A DNA stretch of 64,000 nucleotides, from positions 7,233,001 through 7,297,000 of the forward strand of contig NC_065577.1 in assembly GCF_937616625.2 (NCBI RefSeq). Direction: 5' to 3'. This document shows, in pieces, positions 1 to 12,892 of the stretch. Each line of letters begins with the position of its first letter. Position 1 is the stretch's first letter. This DNA is from Mercurialis annua (taxonomy: Eukaryota > Streptophyta > Magnoliopsida > Malpighiales > Euphorbiaceae). The notes under the pieces were generated by a model, which saw nothing but the letters and a program-made list of their open reading frames with translations, was not told the DNA's origin and searched no databases. The translations under genes were made by a program, and so were the position numbers.

Positions 1-3000
1 ATTGTTTGAGCCGCCTCCGTCAGTTCTCTTGGCAAGTTCTTCAAAAACCATGGATGGCTCCTGATTTCTTTTATTGTGATCCTCTATACAAACACACTGC
101 CGTTAGTTTAATAACTACAGCTAGCTATTACAGCAGCCATTATATCGAAGTCTACGAAAATTAAACAGGAAATTCTCATTGTTGAAAAAGTACAAAATCC
201 AAATGTACAAAACAAGCAATGCAAGACAAATTTCATCTACACATCTACAGAGGAGTCGTTACCGCTGTGAGTACTATTTAGTCATGTTTTAAAAGGTCTA
301 ACAGGACCTAAACACTAGACTAGAGTATTAGAAAAAATTCAACCAGCCAAAGAAATTTGTTCTTAGCTAAAAATTATAATTTGTCGATAAATCTTATATA
401 TAGTTCCTCTTATTTACACCGATGATGGAATTGATACCTTTCTGCTAGATTGGGGAGTGGACCATTTAGTCTGGACTCCCAAACAGGACCAAATCAAACT
501 GTTTTTGGCAAATTTGTTATCCATAAGCAAATCAAATTTTGACAATTTTGTTTAGTTTGAAAAAAAAATAGAAAATTTGATTCATAATTTTAGTTTTGTA
601 GACTAAATCATATCGCTATGCGTGTACAATTGTCTCAAATTTTGACAATTTTGTATGTCTCTAAGTGAAGTAGTCTACAATTAACTTTGTAAAGCTTATA
701 TTGGTGAAATGGGTTTTAGAATAAGAACAAACGACACTAGTTAAATAACAACATGCACTCACTTTCTAAGCACACAGGAGAAGGAAGCAAAAGAAGCAAT
801 GCCAAATAGGACTTTTCAAGGATGAAACGGGGACACCTCAGTTTTAACCAATATCAACAAAATATTCCAAAAGGATTTTCAAATCTAGTCAGAAAACGGC
901 AACCATTTTCAAAATGGAAAAGCATATCATATGTCATTTATAACATGAAACATAAAACTAACTCTTTAAATTAATAATACAAGGAACATGGCATGATAAA
1001 CCAAAATAAAATAATAGCAGCAAATAAAGATACATGGGGACCCATGCTCAGTCCACATGAATAACTTTAAAAAGTGGGAATCTCCTTAAAGACAATTTCA
1101 TGCATTATGGAGTTCCTAAAATCACTTTCACATGTATAGAAATAACAGGCATGTGCTTGCTACATGGCCTACATTTCCTTTAAAAAATAGCTTTCATTCC
1201 ATTATATTGATTCATTTAATTATAAACAACAAAAAAAACAGGAAGAGCGTAGCTTCCATTAAGAAAAACCATGAAAACAGATTACGAAGGATGCAGGTAG
1301 TTCCTTAAAGGCACTGGTGCAAACATTTGTCAAAAGTAATTTCCAGCAAAATATAAGGATTAAATACGTTGCAAGCATATGAATGAAAACCAGTAAATGA
1401 ACAAACATATAAGTCAAAGAAGGAAGTTTCCAGCATACAGAGTTAATATGCTATGTCTATCTTCATAATTTAAGTTGAAGACGAGTTTAGTCAGACATAC
1501 TCTGGATGGGTTTGCAACAAATATGCGAGAAAGGAGATGTCTGCAATCTTGAGATATGTGGACATAGTCTGGGATCTTATATTGAACAGCCATTATTTTC
1601 TGCAGGGAACAAAAAAATTATATATGCCAACATGAATATGCGACGAGTGCTTGAGAGATATTAGAACAGAATTTAATACGTTGATTGTCTTCCTGAAATT
1701 TTTTGGATCCTCTTGATCTTCAAATGGGTATGCTCCCACCAGCATAACATACAAAGTCACTCCACAGGACCATACATCTGCCATCTGAAATAGAGCGAAG
1801 CATGTGAATGAAAACTGCAAAACTGCTTGCATTTCCTCACATGTAAATAGGTACTGCAGTATCTGATGTAATAATCTACATAGCCAAAGTGCTCATTGAT
1901 GACAATATAACGAATGTGGTTTATGATTTCTTAGATATAGAGGTCCGTAGACGTATGAAGAATGTCAAGTTTAGACCGGTTAATTGACTAATAGCCACTC
2001 CATTCTACAAATCCAACTACCTAAAGAGGAAAATTTGATCTGTCAAAGAAATGAAGAAAACAAAAAAATTAAGCCAACAAACAATATAACACTTCACATG
2101 ATCACGGGCATTGCTAAATAAAAATAGGAGAAACACAATTTTTAACTAAATAAGCCTCATGCTAATGCCCTATATCGGAAGTAATGAGGCAAACCTCTTT
2201 TCTCAAAATAGTGATTAAATAACATCAAATAAAACTCATATTGGTCTGAGCATGAAATCCATCAAACAGAAGGTGATGACGGTAAGCTGATAATATTTTA
2301 ATAATATGAGTAGTTTATTCGAGAATATAAAATTATCTGCACACTACAACCGGATCTGACCCATTTGTAGTAAACTCTCGTCAAGCCAATAGGCGTTGAT
2401 AAACTATAATGCAAAACAAATAAACTACCAAGTTACCTTGCCATCATATTCTCTTCGAGAAAGAACCTCTGGGGCAATATAAGCCGGAGTGCCAACTGTA
2501 GATTTAGGTCTTGAATGCAGCAAGGATGACTGTGCAAACAAAGTTTTAACATTAAAATTAAAAATTCCATCCATAACTCAAAGGAATGTAAAGCAAATGA
2601 AATTTTCAGGTGAACCTTAGAATAGCCAAAATCACAAATTTTCAGACGTGGTGCTGGGCTTCCATCCAGCAAAGTATTTTCCAGCTTCAAATCTCTATGG
2701 CAAATTTGCTGCATATAATTAAAACAAGAAAAATAAATAAATTCCCTTAGCAGCCGAAAGGTACACATTATTAGCTGGTTAAAATTAGAGTTACCAGGGA
2801 ATGACAGTAGCTGACTCCTGAAATAAGCTGTTGGAAGAAGTATCTAGCCTAGAATGAAAAGGAGCTCATATTTAGCAGGCACAAAAACATCAATCAAATT
2901 TAAATTCATTCTCACAGATTTCAAACTGATACAACTTATTAACGTAATCATATACCTCATCCTCACTGAATCTTCCAGCATTGCAAATGCGCTCGAATAA

Positions 3001-3670
3001 CTCTCCTCCAGCAGCATACTCCATAACAATGGCTAAATGAGTTGGTGTCAAAACCAGCTGCAATCAGCCATACAGCCATTTCATAATTGAAAAACAAAAA
3101 ACGCCTTAAAACCTAAGTAGCATAGACACTTCATTCGATCAACATATTCTCTGATTCAGCAACGTATCAAACATTTGGCGTTTCGGACACAAAACTTTAT
3201 TTTTAACATAAAAAACTTAAAAAAGGAATCCTTTCTCCGTAATCCTGTCAAAGTATCCCGTTTTCCTGTATCCGTGTCCGTGCTACCTTCAAAACCCATA
3301 AAAATGCAAAGAAAACGAAAGGAAGTGCCACAAACAAACCTCCTTGAAGCGAATTATATTCGGGTGGCGAAGCGATCTGTGATTTATAATCTCCCTAGCC
3401 ACATTCTCATCAATCTAAACACAAACACAAAAAGAAATCACTAACAACTAATTCTCAACCTAAAGTAGAACCAAAAAAACATTTAAAGTAATGATCTTTC
3501 ACATGCATGCATCACAAAACTTACAAAACCAAATAAAAAAAAAATGATACCTTATGGCCACGGTCGATGTACTTCATGGCAACAAGTTCTTTAGTTTCTT
3601 TATTCCTCATAAGCCTGGCCACCCCAAAATTCCCAGATCCTATATCTTTCACCAGTTCATATTTCTCCAT
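1..3670 (-). CDS. SnRK2: SnRK2 subclass I protein kinase (SnRK2.4/2.10/2.1-like), 3' part outside window
   Basis: Ser/Thr kinase of the plant SnRK2 family, which acts in osmotic and salt stress signalling (subclass I is largely ABA-independent). Exons read on the minus strand with GT-AG borders: 3551-3670, 3340-3414, 2956-3057, 2795-2848, 2616-2708, 2437-2529, 1680-1784, 1501-1599, and 1-83 (incomplete). All complete exons are multiples of three and give 247 residues; the last adds 27 more. Visible parts: start [11 protein letters not shown], glycine loop GSGNFGVA (11-18), ATP lysine K33, HRD with D123, DFG at 143-145, and an activation loop with [14 protein letters not shown], where S154 and S158 match the known SnRK2 activation phosphosites. 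The phrase [17 protein letters not shown] and the end [11 protein letters not shown] are typical of subclass I. The acidic C-terminal domain is not in the window. Intron 8 is long (84-1500). Family assignment is firm; the exact paralogue is not. Confidence 0.95.
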
Positions 3671-4030
3671 AATTCAGCTCTATAATCCAACAAAAATTCC
3701 TTCTTTTTACACAAAAATCACACCAAAAGACAACAACTTTGATGAAAATTATTGAAAAAAAACAAATCTAGAGAGAGAGAAAAGTGAATTTAGAGAGAGA
3801 AAAGGGAGCTGGGTGGAGAGGGATTGGAAGTAAGGGATAAAGAATCAAAATAAAATGTTTAAAAATGGATTCTTTTATGAAGAGAAGAAGAAAGAATCTA
3901 TATTTTTGTTGATTTGGGTGATTGTAAATTTAGAGTTGGAGAAGAGAAAAAGAGAGACAAAGTGAAAGAAATGGGTTGGTTTTGTCTGTATGGAGAGAGA
4001 GAGAGAGAGAATGTATGCAATTTGGGAAGA
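3671..4030 (-). promoter_or_regulatory. 5' UTR/promoter region of the SnRK2 gene with GA-rich tracts
   Basis: The stretch directly upstream of the kinase start codon holds several GAGA tracts on the plus strand (about 3768-3800 and 3992-4012), which read as CT tracts in the sense direction of the gene. CT/GA tracts are common around plant transcription starts. No TATA box or start site can be fixed by eye, so the limits are nominal. Confidence 0.4.
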
Positions 4031-4099
4031 GGTGATTGATTGTGGAATATCTTAGTGTTTGTTTTCTTCACTTGGAATTATTGTGTGTGGAGAGAGTTA

Positions 4100-4997
4100 T
4101 TGTAGTTTATTATGATAGTGTCATTTCTCTCATCTCAAACTCTAGCCGTTACTATAGCCGCTTCACCCCGCACCTCCTTGGGCTTAGACCGGCCCACGGG
4201 CCGATTTTGACCCAAAATCAAACCGGTTTTCGACCCAAAATCAAACCGGTTTAAACCTGTTCAAGACCGGTCAAATCTAATTGAGCCGATTTGGGCCTAA
4301 AACTGGATTGGTCAAAATCGCTCGAAACTAGTCAAACTTCAAATAAAAAATTATACATATCACGTGATTAGTGAAAATAATATTGTGAGCGGAGCGCGTT
4401 TCAGGAGTCGCTCGCCCAGACTTATGGTTGATTATTTCGGATCTGATTAGATTTTTAAACAATGGAGTTGCCTAGACAATTTCACACGCTTATGGGTGAG
4501 ATCATCGTACATCAGAGAAAAAAAACGGGTTCGATGGACACTATCAAAACTCTTATACTTGACTTTTCGATTGTATTCATTTATTGGACAATATCTGATA
4601 TATCTCAGCCTTATCATTCATGCAGTTCATAGGATAATGTACTGGAAAGTAAACAAGTTTGGAAAGCTCATAAATAGAAAGCTAGAAATTATGTGAGACG
4701 TGCATATAACTCAATATGGACTACATGTGAGCATGTAGCATATACTCCTACACGAGCATCTAGTCCTGAGATTTCTATCATGTAACATATAAAGGTGAGT
4801 TTTATTCATTTTATATGCACAAAGCCTATAACAGATATTTAAGTGAGATTAATTTTAATTAGTCATCTTGAATGTATATACAACCAGTAATTATATTTTC
4901 ATGAAAGTCTTAAGAATTCTAAGTGATTTGTTGGATTTAGAGCTAAGTTAGCGTGATTAAGTTATTAAGTATCTTAATGTTGGATTCAGACATGCTT
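4100..4997. repeat. Intergenic repeat debris with a CCGGTTT-rich 23-bp tandem pair
   Basis: No gene is seen. At 4209-4254 a unit beginning GACCCAAAATCAAACCGG is present twice with a 23-bp period, inside a stretch rich in ACCGGT/CCGGTTT words (4180-4330), like degenerate ends of hAT-type elements. At 4428-4475 the minus strand carries a phrase with AATCTAATCAGATCCGAA that reappears near 14125-14142, so both places share an unidentified older repeat. Confidence 0.45.
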
Positions 4998-5838
4998 TGT
5001 CACGACCCATTTTCATGAATCATGACCGACGCTAGGGTATGGGTATGGTTGTACCAAAACCCGTAGCTAGCCTTGCGGATAACCAACTTATATCATTTAA
5101 AACAATGTACCTGCAGAAAACTACATGCTCGGGGGCAACCGAGACTTCAACCTAGTCTAGCAGTACATAAAACAACATATATTCAAAGTATGCTTATCTC
5201 GAATTATAAATCCAACAGTATGGCAATATAAATATAAGTACCATAACGCTGTAATCATGCCAAAAGCGATAAAGTAATAGTTGGACCATACCAACAAACA
5301 ATAGTCTAAAAATATAAGTATAAGACTAAAACATAAATAATCCAATACTACTACTGCGGTCTGAGAGTTTAAAACAGTTCGACTCTTTTATTCTGAAAAT
5401 AAATAAAGAACCTCCGAGAATGAAGAAACGGAGATCGACAAATGCTCAAATCATAAACCTGAAAAAATTGGGAAAACAACGGGGTCAGATTTACTGAGTA
5501 GAGTTTATATAACCATTTACATTTATTAAGTTAAAAACCTTTAAAACGTTTAATAAAACATTTTCATTATGGATTATCAATGAAACCCAAAACCACAATT
5601 TTAAATCCATTGTCGTGTCGGTGAGACGTATCTCAATAACCGAACCCCGACTATCACTTAATAAATAGTGAGCCCAGGAGACGTATCTTCCACCGGTGCC
5701 CTCACTAAGGTGAGACATATCTTAAACCTACCTCAATACCATAATCATTACCGGTGCGCACGCAGTCCCGATGATGCCCATCGAGTAGCACGTTCCAAAT
5801 CAAATCCACAATGCCGAAAGACAGTTCAAAAGCTGCTT

Positions 5839-5840
<2 letters not shown>

Positions 5841-5869
<29 letters not shown>

Positions 5870-5870
5870 C
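5841..5870. repeat. (AT)n microsatellite
   Basis: About 28 bases of uninterrupted AT dinucleotides inside the first solo LTR; absent from the equivalent part of the complete element. Confidence 0.9.
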
Positions 5871-7970
5871 AAAATATAATAATAGCTTAATAAAGAGGTC
5901 AAAGACTTGGTTGGATGCGGGATCTACTCCACGAGGAGCGGTACGGACGTAGATGATATCATCACGACCTCTCTTTTTCCTCATGAATTTATCTTGAATC
6001 GGGATCTTTTGGCTCAACTTTATCCCAGTTTTGCTGAGGGAGCAACTCCATTTTTCACCTAGATAAAAACTCACTGATTGCTAAATCCACGTGATCCTGA
6101 CAAGCACCTAACTCTGGTTCGCCTCTGAAGTACGAACAGTCGACGGGTCTAAATAAAATATTGAAATCATAATTAAAATCAGACCCTAACTCTAAAGAGT
6201 ACTAGACACCACATATGACTAACACAACACAATACCAAGTCACATTTAATAAACACTTATATTAAATGTATTTCAAATATAACTCAGTTATATAGTACAA
6301 ATCATATAAACATATTTAGAATGATTCGTAAAATAATTTAAATAAACCCAAGTTAAAATTCATGTCAGTGAGTCAGCCGAGTTATCTAAAACTACCAAGT
6401 TTATTCACACTTGTTGGGCGACCAAAGTCTAACCCGGTCCAAAAGTTTATTAAATTATAAACCCGAGTTTATAAATTAAAATACTTGATAAAATAATTAT
6501 CTAATTTAAAATAGAAATCAATAACTTCAAATCCAAGTAACTCAAGTTACAACTAAAACTTAACCATTTTAAGTTTATAAAAGTTTAGGGGCTAAACTGT
6601 ATTTTAGCCAATTTGATATTCGAAAACAAATTAATTATTCGTTCTCAATTTACTAACTTATAATTCAAACAAAAGTTAAAAAGTTATCCAATAGATAAAA
6701 CTTAATTTGAATAAGCTTTTAAAAACTTTAGGGGCTAAATTGTAAATTAGCCAAATGACATGTAAAAAAGATATTCAAAATTAAATATAATTACTCGGGT
6801 AATTTTATCAATTTATTTTGATAAGCTATTAAACACTTAAGCTAAGAAAACATTTTTAAAAGTTAAAATTCATAACTTAGCCAAAATAAAAACCTTAAGC
6901 CAATTGTTATAATGAACCAAAACCCGATCACTGCCATTTATGAACCAAAACAGAAATCAAAATTATAACCATTTGAAGAAGATGACATTGCCGTTAATTG
7001 AATTTCAAATCATGAACCATTCCTTTAGTCGTTGAATCATTTAACAATTAAGAGCAAAGCCCTAATCTCAATTAATAAAACATCATGCATTAACCAATAT
7101 GATAATGACATCAAGTAGTAGTAACAGTTATATCCTAATACAAGCAACCATAATATGCCCATCCAATATGGAATCAACTATATATAAGAATTCCAAGACT
7201 TGAGCTACTGCTTAAACATGGCATCCAGAACCCTTACTCAGCAAATCGCGAGCTTGGCACGACAACAATAAAGAGGACACACACAATTCAAGCAATTCCA
7301 ACTATCACGACTAGGTTACGGAAAGTAAGATTAATGGCAGCAACAAATTAATAGAACGACAACAACTATAACACAGTAACGACGACGCGAAACAGCGCGA
7401 GAACGAGGAATGGTATGTACCGTTTGATATGTAATACGCAATGATCGAAGAGATCGCTGAGTCGATGAGAACCATCAAAAAACAATCGGATTATATCTAA
7501 AACAATAAGCTAGAAATCAAGAACCGTATTTTAACGATATCGAAACCAAGCATGAACACTTACCGGATTGGAACGAACGGAAGGGATGATGATTTCATAT
7601 TCTTAAGGTGAGAGGAATGACGACTGAGTTTGTCAAGAAAAGAATGAAAATTTAGGTTTGGAAAATAAAGAAAATGTGAACAACAACGCTTAAATAGGAG
7701 AAGGAATGAAAACAAAAGGCACGCACAAGCTGTTGTTTCTGAATTGAAATAGTAAGGAGCATGTCAAATAAGGCTTAATGAATCATGAACATGGGCTACA
7801 TGGATTACATGGCCCAAGATAATAATAAATAGGCTAAGTAACGTGGAAATATCATAAGGAAAGTGCATGGTTTTGCATGCAAAACTTGACATATCCATTT
7901 CTTTTCTTTTTATTTTGTTAAAATTTAATAATACACAGTAAACACGAATCGGATATTAATAAATAATAAA

Positions 7971-8040
7971 TTACTTAAAACTTGACGGAATGCAAAAATT
8001 TATAATTACTTAAAACTTGACGGAATGCAAAAATTTATAA
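7971..8040. repeat. 35-bp perfect tandem duplication in the solo LTR
   Basis: Two identical 35-bp units, 7971-8005 and 8006-8040, starting TTACTTAAAACTTGACGG, close to the 5' end of the minus-strand LTR. The identity implies a recent slippage or unequal exchange. Confidence 0.9.
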
Positions 8041-8661
8041 TTAAAGTTAAAAAAATAATTTAAAAATACAGGATATTACAGCTTTCGAAAGAGATAAGCA
8101 ATTTAAACATACTCATTTACAGTTTATATACATGCAAGGTTTAACCTTGAAAAATCAGAGTGTCTAACACTCGTCTGTCGTCTAGTTGTCTACGCAACCA
8201 GAATTTGGATTCAGTTAAAACATAAAAGTTTTTTTTCTGGTCGATATGGATCCAGTGGTTCAAACCAGGGAGGATTCCAAGTTTAAAAGAACCTGAAATC
8301 AAGTCCAGAAGTTTCTGTTCTCGCGTGGGTTTGGGCTTCAGGGCCCAGCTGATATGGCAGCCCGTAAATCTGAATTAGAAGACCAATGCTGAATTGGACA
8401 AGTCCATTACATTACAGACAGTGTTTTAAAAACCGAACCGGTGGCCGAACCGGTGAGGCCACCGGTTTCCGGTTCAACCGGTTCAATGACCGGTTCAACC
8501 GGTTTAATAAATTTAAAAAAAATTGAAAAAAATTCGGTTTGACCGGTTTTTTACCGGTCCAATCCGGTTCAACACCCGGTTTTTTACCGGTTCATACCGG
8601 TCCAATCCAGTTCAACCCGGTCCAATCCAGTTCAACCCGGTCCAATTCGGTCCAACCATAA

Positions 8662-11600
8662 TGTCACGACCCGAATTCCACCCTAATCCAAGTCACGACC
8701 GGCGCTAGGGAATGGGAATGGTTGTTCCGAAACCCGTAGCAAGCCTAGAACCTCTAGAAATTTTTCGCAAATATTATTAAATGACCGCACCTCGCGTACG
8801 ATCCGTTTTCAGAAAACGCCGTTAAAACTTTTCTCGTTTAACTCAAACACATTTCTGAAATTACACATATATGCGAAATCTGGTTTTCAGAAGTACTGGT
8901 TGGATAACCTCGTTATCTCAACCCTCGCTTCTTTCTGAAAACCTGGCGTGGTGATCACTGGAAACCGGGGACTTATCTTTCGACTGCCTTAACACATAGG
9001 CAGCCCCGTTCCAGATCACACGCCACCGTTAATATGTTTAACAAAATAAAGCGGACACCTCTGGGTCTCGCAACGGTGGTATTAAACATATTAAAATACA
9101 CAGCGGACCGGTTACACATAGCCGGCTTATTTAAAATATACTGTTTTTGACCCTCACAAAAACACACGAGGCCGACTCGGTAACTAGATACAATATGCCA
9201 CTAAGCAGCCACCCAAAAGGTATACACATGCACTAGATCCTATCAGAGTATCTAAACAGAGGACTAGTGGCTCGGCTGCTGGCACATTACACTTATACTA
9301 TTGCAGCATACTAAGAGTACAAAATCCTATGTACATTACCAAAGAAGAGCTTTCCTGAAGAAGGGATGTGGAAGCTCGACTGACCTCAAATCTCGTTTCC
9401 TGAAATATTGGGAAACAACAACGGGGTCAGAAATATAAATATTTCTGAGTGAGTAAACAGTTTACAGATAAATACCAAAATCGCATAATATATATAAAAT
9501 AGTTATATATAAAAATATTACCAATATGTCGATCCATATGAAACCCTAGTCCACAATTGTCCTAACAGACACACTCATCTTACGAGCTTATGGACAACAG
9601 AATAAAGACCGTGAACTGAATCACTGCCGTCCAATTCTGTATCTCTGGTACCTTGGACCGTAATCAGAAACTGCCTTCGCGGCTTATTCCGCGACCGTAA
9701 CTGTATTACTGCCGTCTCAGGGTTTACCCGTGAAGTCAGGGCATCTACTTTCCCAATGACTTACACGACATGCATACCTCTATACCTCGACAGAAGTACA
9801 TCTAAAAATCAGTGTTGGTGATCACGCAACCCTATTGCCGCCCAATAGGTAGCTCGTTCCAATGGACCTCTCTTGGCTAGTTTATACTATTGCGATTATG
9901 GATTTAAAACAGTTGAATACTGATATTCAAAAGTAAACACGTAAACTCACAGTGCTGCTAAGTTACTACTTAGCACCGTCGTAGGTGTGACAGACTCCCC
10001 TGAGTCCTGGTCTGACTGCTGGACAGCTAGTCGGATCAAACATACAAAACACACAAGCCAAACATCAATACTCATTTATGGTATAAACATCTAGGTCCTG
10101 AAACCTAGGTTTGATCAAATCAATCAATTCACATAACACATAGCACGTATGGTCTCTTTCTCTTTAAAAACCATTTAAACCGTTTTCACCTAGAGAAAAC
10201 GTTTAGACTTCACTCTAGAAGTCATTTTAGGTATAACAATACCTAATTAAAATCATTTACTAGCATCGACTTGATTGCCAAAGCCATTCACAGTCGACTA
10301 CTAATTATTTAGCAACATCGTTTGCTAAATCTTTTAAACCGGTTAAACGTCGACTTTAACTCTTTTAAAGTCCTTTTTAAACGTTTAATTTTACTTTTAA
10401 AATCATATTTTAAAAGTCTTTAGCTTAGGTTTAAAAACTCTTTTCACTTTCTTTTAAAAGAAGTTATCGTTTTTAAACGTTTTAGTTCGACGAAACTACG
10501 TCAAACGGATAGGGCAAAAAGCCCCAAAAGAATTTCCCCCTTCGGCATCGGCCTGGTGCACGTTCGTGCACCCCTGGCTAGTGCACGATCGTGCACCATT
10601 GTGCACGGTCGTGCACCCTGGATAGTGCACGTTCGTGCACCTTGGTGCACGTTCGTGCACCTCCAGATTGGTGCACGTTCGTGCACCATATGTGCACGTC
10701 CGTGCACCAACGTGCACAGCCCCGGGGAAACTCGATTCCCGGGGCATTCCGACGTGATTCAACCTCATTTTTCCGCTCCTAACACGTATACACAATCCAA
10801 TATATCCATATTCACATTCAGAACGTAAAAATAATAGGTATACGTTCGATCCGATACGGTAACCATTTATAAACGTATATATATTCGAAATATATCGAAA
10901 TATATTAAAATAAACGTTTAATACGGGATTAATACCTCGATTACTCGAGTAATCGTCGAAGAAACGGAGTTAGAATCGAGAAACGGACGAACCGGCGCGA
11001 AATCGCATAAAACCCTAACTCCCCGCCACTGTTGAGAGCAAAGCTGCTCAACCTTTCCTTATGAAATAAGGAAATGAGTTATCTGTACTCATTTTAGCCC
11101 ATTTGAAACATATATATAGTTAATGGCTAAAGTGCCGTTTGATACTAGCTCAATCATGCACTTTAAACCAACTTCTTAATTAGTCGTCCGTATCTCAAAC
11201 GGAAACGACTTCTGAATTTCGTGAAACTTTATCCAAAAATCTAATAAAATATAATAAGAATAAAAATATAATTTTTATTCTTATCCGACTTATATTTTAT
11301 TTTTAATAAATCTCTAAAGATTTATTAGATCCAAATCAGTCCCACTTGATTAAACTTTTTACGTCCAAATTCCATAAAACTTTGACGATAGCTTCGTCAA
11401 ATTATTTCGCGAATAATGACACCAAAATTATTCGCTCGGGACTTATATTTTATTTTATTTTAATTTGAACTAACGAATAATACTTAATTAGTTTATAACT
11501 AAAACTAATTAAAATAAGAGTTTAGGGATTAAAGGAAATATTTTTCCTTACTTTCCCATCACTCCTCACCGCCTCACCCAATTCATTTCCTTTCTTTTAT

Positions 11601-11977
11601 TTTTATTTTTTATTTTTTATTATATATTTATATATATCTTTAACCTATATTCGTTAATTTGCACGTCGAGACTTCCGAGTTTCGACATTTTAATTTCGGA
11701 GTTTTATCCGAAATATTAAACTCTACAATTAGAGTGGTATATTGATATATTAATTATCAATATATTTTTATCTTACGACTCCAGTCGTATTTTCTATTCT
11801 ATTAATCTCGTTCATATCATTTTATTAAAATTTAAATCCTCGATTTAAATTTTAAACTCCTATTACTACGATATAATTTTAGGAATACTTATAAATTAAA
11901 TTTACACTTAAATTTAATTTACGTATTTCCGGCTAATAAAAGCTTTACACGTGGCTTATAAAATACGGGGTATTACA
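8662..11977 (-). mobile_element. Solo LTR of a chromovirus-like family, nested in the hAT MITE
   Basis: Starts TGTCACGACCC and ends GGGGTATTACA on the plus strand, matching the family ends in reverse. Flanked by the perfect 5-bp duplication CATAA (8657-8661 and 11978-11982), as Ty3/gypsy integrase makes. It is 3316 bp. The first 90 bases (GGCGCTAGGGAATGGGAATG, AAACCCGTAGCAAGCC) are the reverse of the end block of the complete element at 19061. No PBS, gag-pol or second LTR is present, so an LTR-LTR exchange removed the interior. It carries a palindrome array at 10556-10744. Confidence 0.9.
10556..10744. repeat. Array of seven GTGCACG-NN-CGTGCAC palindromes plus a CCCGGGG hairpin
   Basis: Seven 16-bp units GTGCACGNNCGTGCAC lie at 10556, 10581, 10601, 10625, 10645, 10671 and 10692. 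The unit at 10581 (GTGCACGATCGTGCAC) is a perfect palindrome; the others have a 2-base centre. A half unit follows at 10711, then a near-perfect hairpin with CCCCGGGGAA and TTCCCGGGG arms at 10720-10744. Linkers between units differ. The open frames across this region on both strands are a by-product of the repeat. See the related arrays at 19210 and 42281. Confidence 0.9.
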
Positions 11978-12083
11978 CATAAGATCCGGTTTTTTGTCTT
12001 TTCAGACCGGACCACTGACCGGTTCGCGGTTCAACCGGTCCGACCGGCCGGTCCGGTCCGGTTTTTAAAACACTGATTACAGA

Positions 12084-12660
12084 TTTATATTCCTACAACT
12101 ATTACATAACCATGGGCTCAAACAAGGTCCAATTCCGAGCTCAAACGAGCCCGGAAACACAAAAACAAGGTCTGGATCAAGTCAAAATGATCTGGGAGAT
12201 TCAGAAGCTTATGAACAATCGCGCCACCTTGAGTGGCGGCTAAGCCACTTTGTTGTGGCGGTGCTGACAGATTATGGTGGCGGCAGCGCCATCAGTTCTT
12301 GGCTCTAGGGCAGTTTTCAAGGTTTGGGTTTACATGAAAAAATGACTGAAACAAGTCAAAAACACACGAAAACAATCTAGAAAGTTATGGAATTGAATTA
12401 TGTTTATTAACACTTGTAAGAACATCCTAAAAACATGATTCTAGATCGATTTATAACAATCATGGCAAAAAATAGTGATTATGGCAATTTATGGAAAAAA
12501 CACCAAAAGTAATAAAAGTGACAAAAGAGTGATTTGGGTCTTCATAAGTACCATTTTGAGTCATTGGATCGTTTTCTAGCGATTTAGATGAAAAATATAG
12601 CTCTAGATTGATAGGCAATAGTGCCTTCTTAACGGATTAAAGCGTATTTAGCTTGTTTGA
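12084..12660. repeat. Unclassified repeat flank with CGCCAC/GTGGCG hairpins
   Basis: No gene is seen. At 12222-12238 CGCCAC and GTGGCG form a stem with a 5-base loop; at 12244-12259 GCCAC and GTGGC form another with a 6-base loop; a further GGTGGCGGCAGCGCC follows at 12276-12290. With the DNA left of the MITE (8081-8410) this may be an older repeat into which the MITE inserted, but I could not identify its ends. Confidence 0.4.
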
Positions 12661-12737
12661 TATATGTCAGAGCTAATATATGCCAGAGTCGTCATGAGAG
12701 TGATCCAAATGCTTGGACCCCTGGTTGTTATACTTCT

Positions 12738-12892
12738 TAGGTTTTGTAGAATGAACAACATCCCCTCGGTCATCCCAAGGGCCATCCTGTTGCATGGATG
12801 CCTGATAATTATCTTGTTCAGTGTCTCCTAGGTTTATAGAGTGAACAAAATCCGCTTAGTCGTCCCAAGGGCCATCCTATTGCGTGGATGCC
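12738..12892. repeat. Diverged tandem duplication, about 90-bp period
   Basis: Two similar blocks, 12738-12803 and 12829-12892, both carry TAGGTTT, GAACAA, then CCCAAGGGCCATCCT and TGGATGCCT. Several substitutions separate them, so the duplication is not recent. No coding sense is visible. Confidence 0.7.

Larger units (their letters stand above)
4998..8080 (-). mobile_element. Solo LTR of a Ty3/gypsy chromovirus-like family
   Basis: The segment starts TGTCACGACCC and ends GGATATTACA, the reverse complement of the ends of the complete element at 19061-30049 (TGTAATATCC...GGGTCGTGACA). Internal blocks are shared in the same order, for example the stretch with CTCTGGTTCGCCTCTGAAG (6112-6130) and the block with CACCGGTGCGCACGCAGTCC. 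It is 3083 bp, slightly longer than that element's LTRs (2791 and 2769 bp), and clearly diverged from them. No internal domain or second LTR follows, so it is best read as a solo LTR. Flanks are TGCTT on the left and GCTTT on the right, sharing only GCTT at a one-base offset, so the target duplication is imperfect or one end is off by a base. Confidence 0.8.
8419..12075. mobile_element. hAT-type MITE, interrupted by a 3.3-kb solo LTR
   Basis: Terminal inverted repeats CAGTGTTTTAAAAACCG at 8419 and its complement ending at 12075 are flanked by an identical 8-bp target duplication ATTACAGA (8411-8418 and 12076-12083), the length made by hAT transposases. Without the inserted LTR and one copy of its own duplication the element is about 336 bp, with an interior of repeated ACCGGTT/CCGGTTCAACC words. 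It has no coding capacity and depends on an autonomous relative not seen here. Confidence 0.9.

Noticed and set aside
4998..8080. A perfect 5-bp target duplication GCTTT around the first solo LTR
   Set aside because: With the canonical TG/CA ends the flanks are TGCTT and GCTTT; only a one-base shift makes them equal, so it is not claimed as perfect.
10556..10717. Possible CRISPR-like array (16-bp repeats with short spacers)
   Set aside because: Units are palindromes, spacers are only about 4-10 bp, and the locus is a plant LTR with no cas genes.
10496..10828. Four overlapping open frames of 63-99 codons on both strands
   Set aside because: They arise because the GTGCAC palindrome repeat lacks stops in several frames; the proteins are repeats of the same few residues and match nothing.
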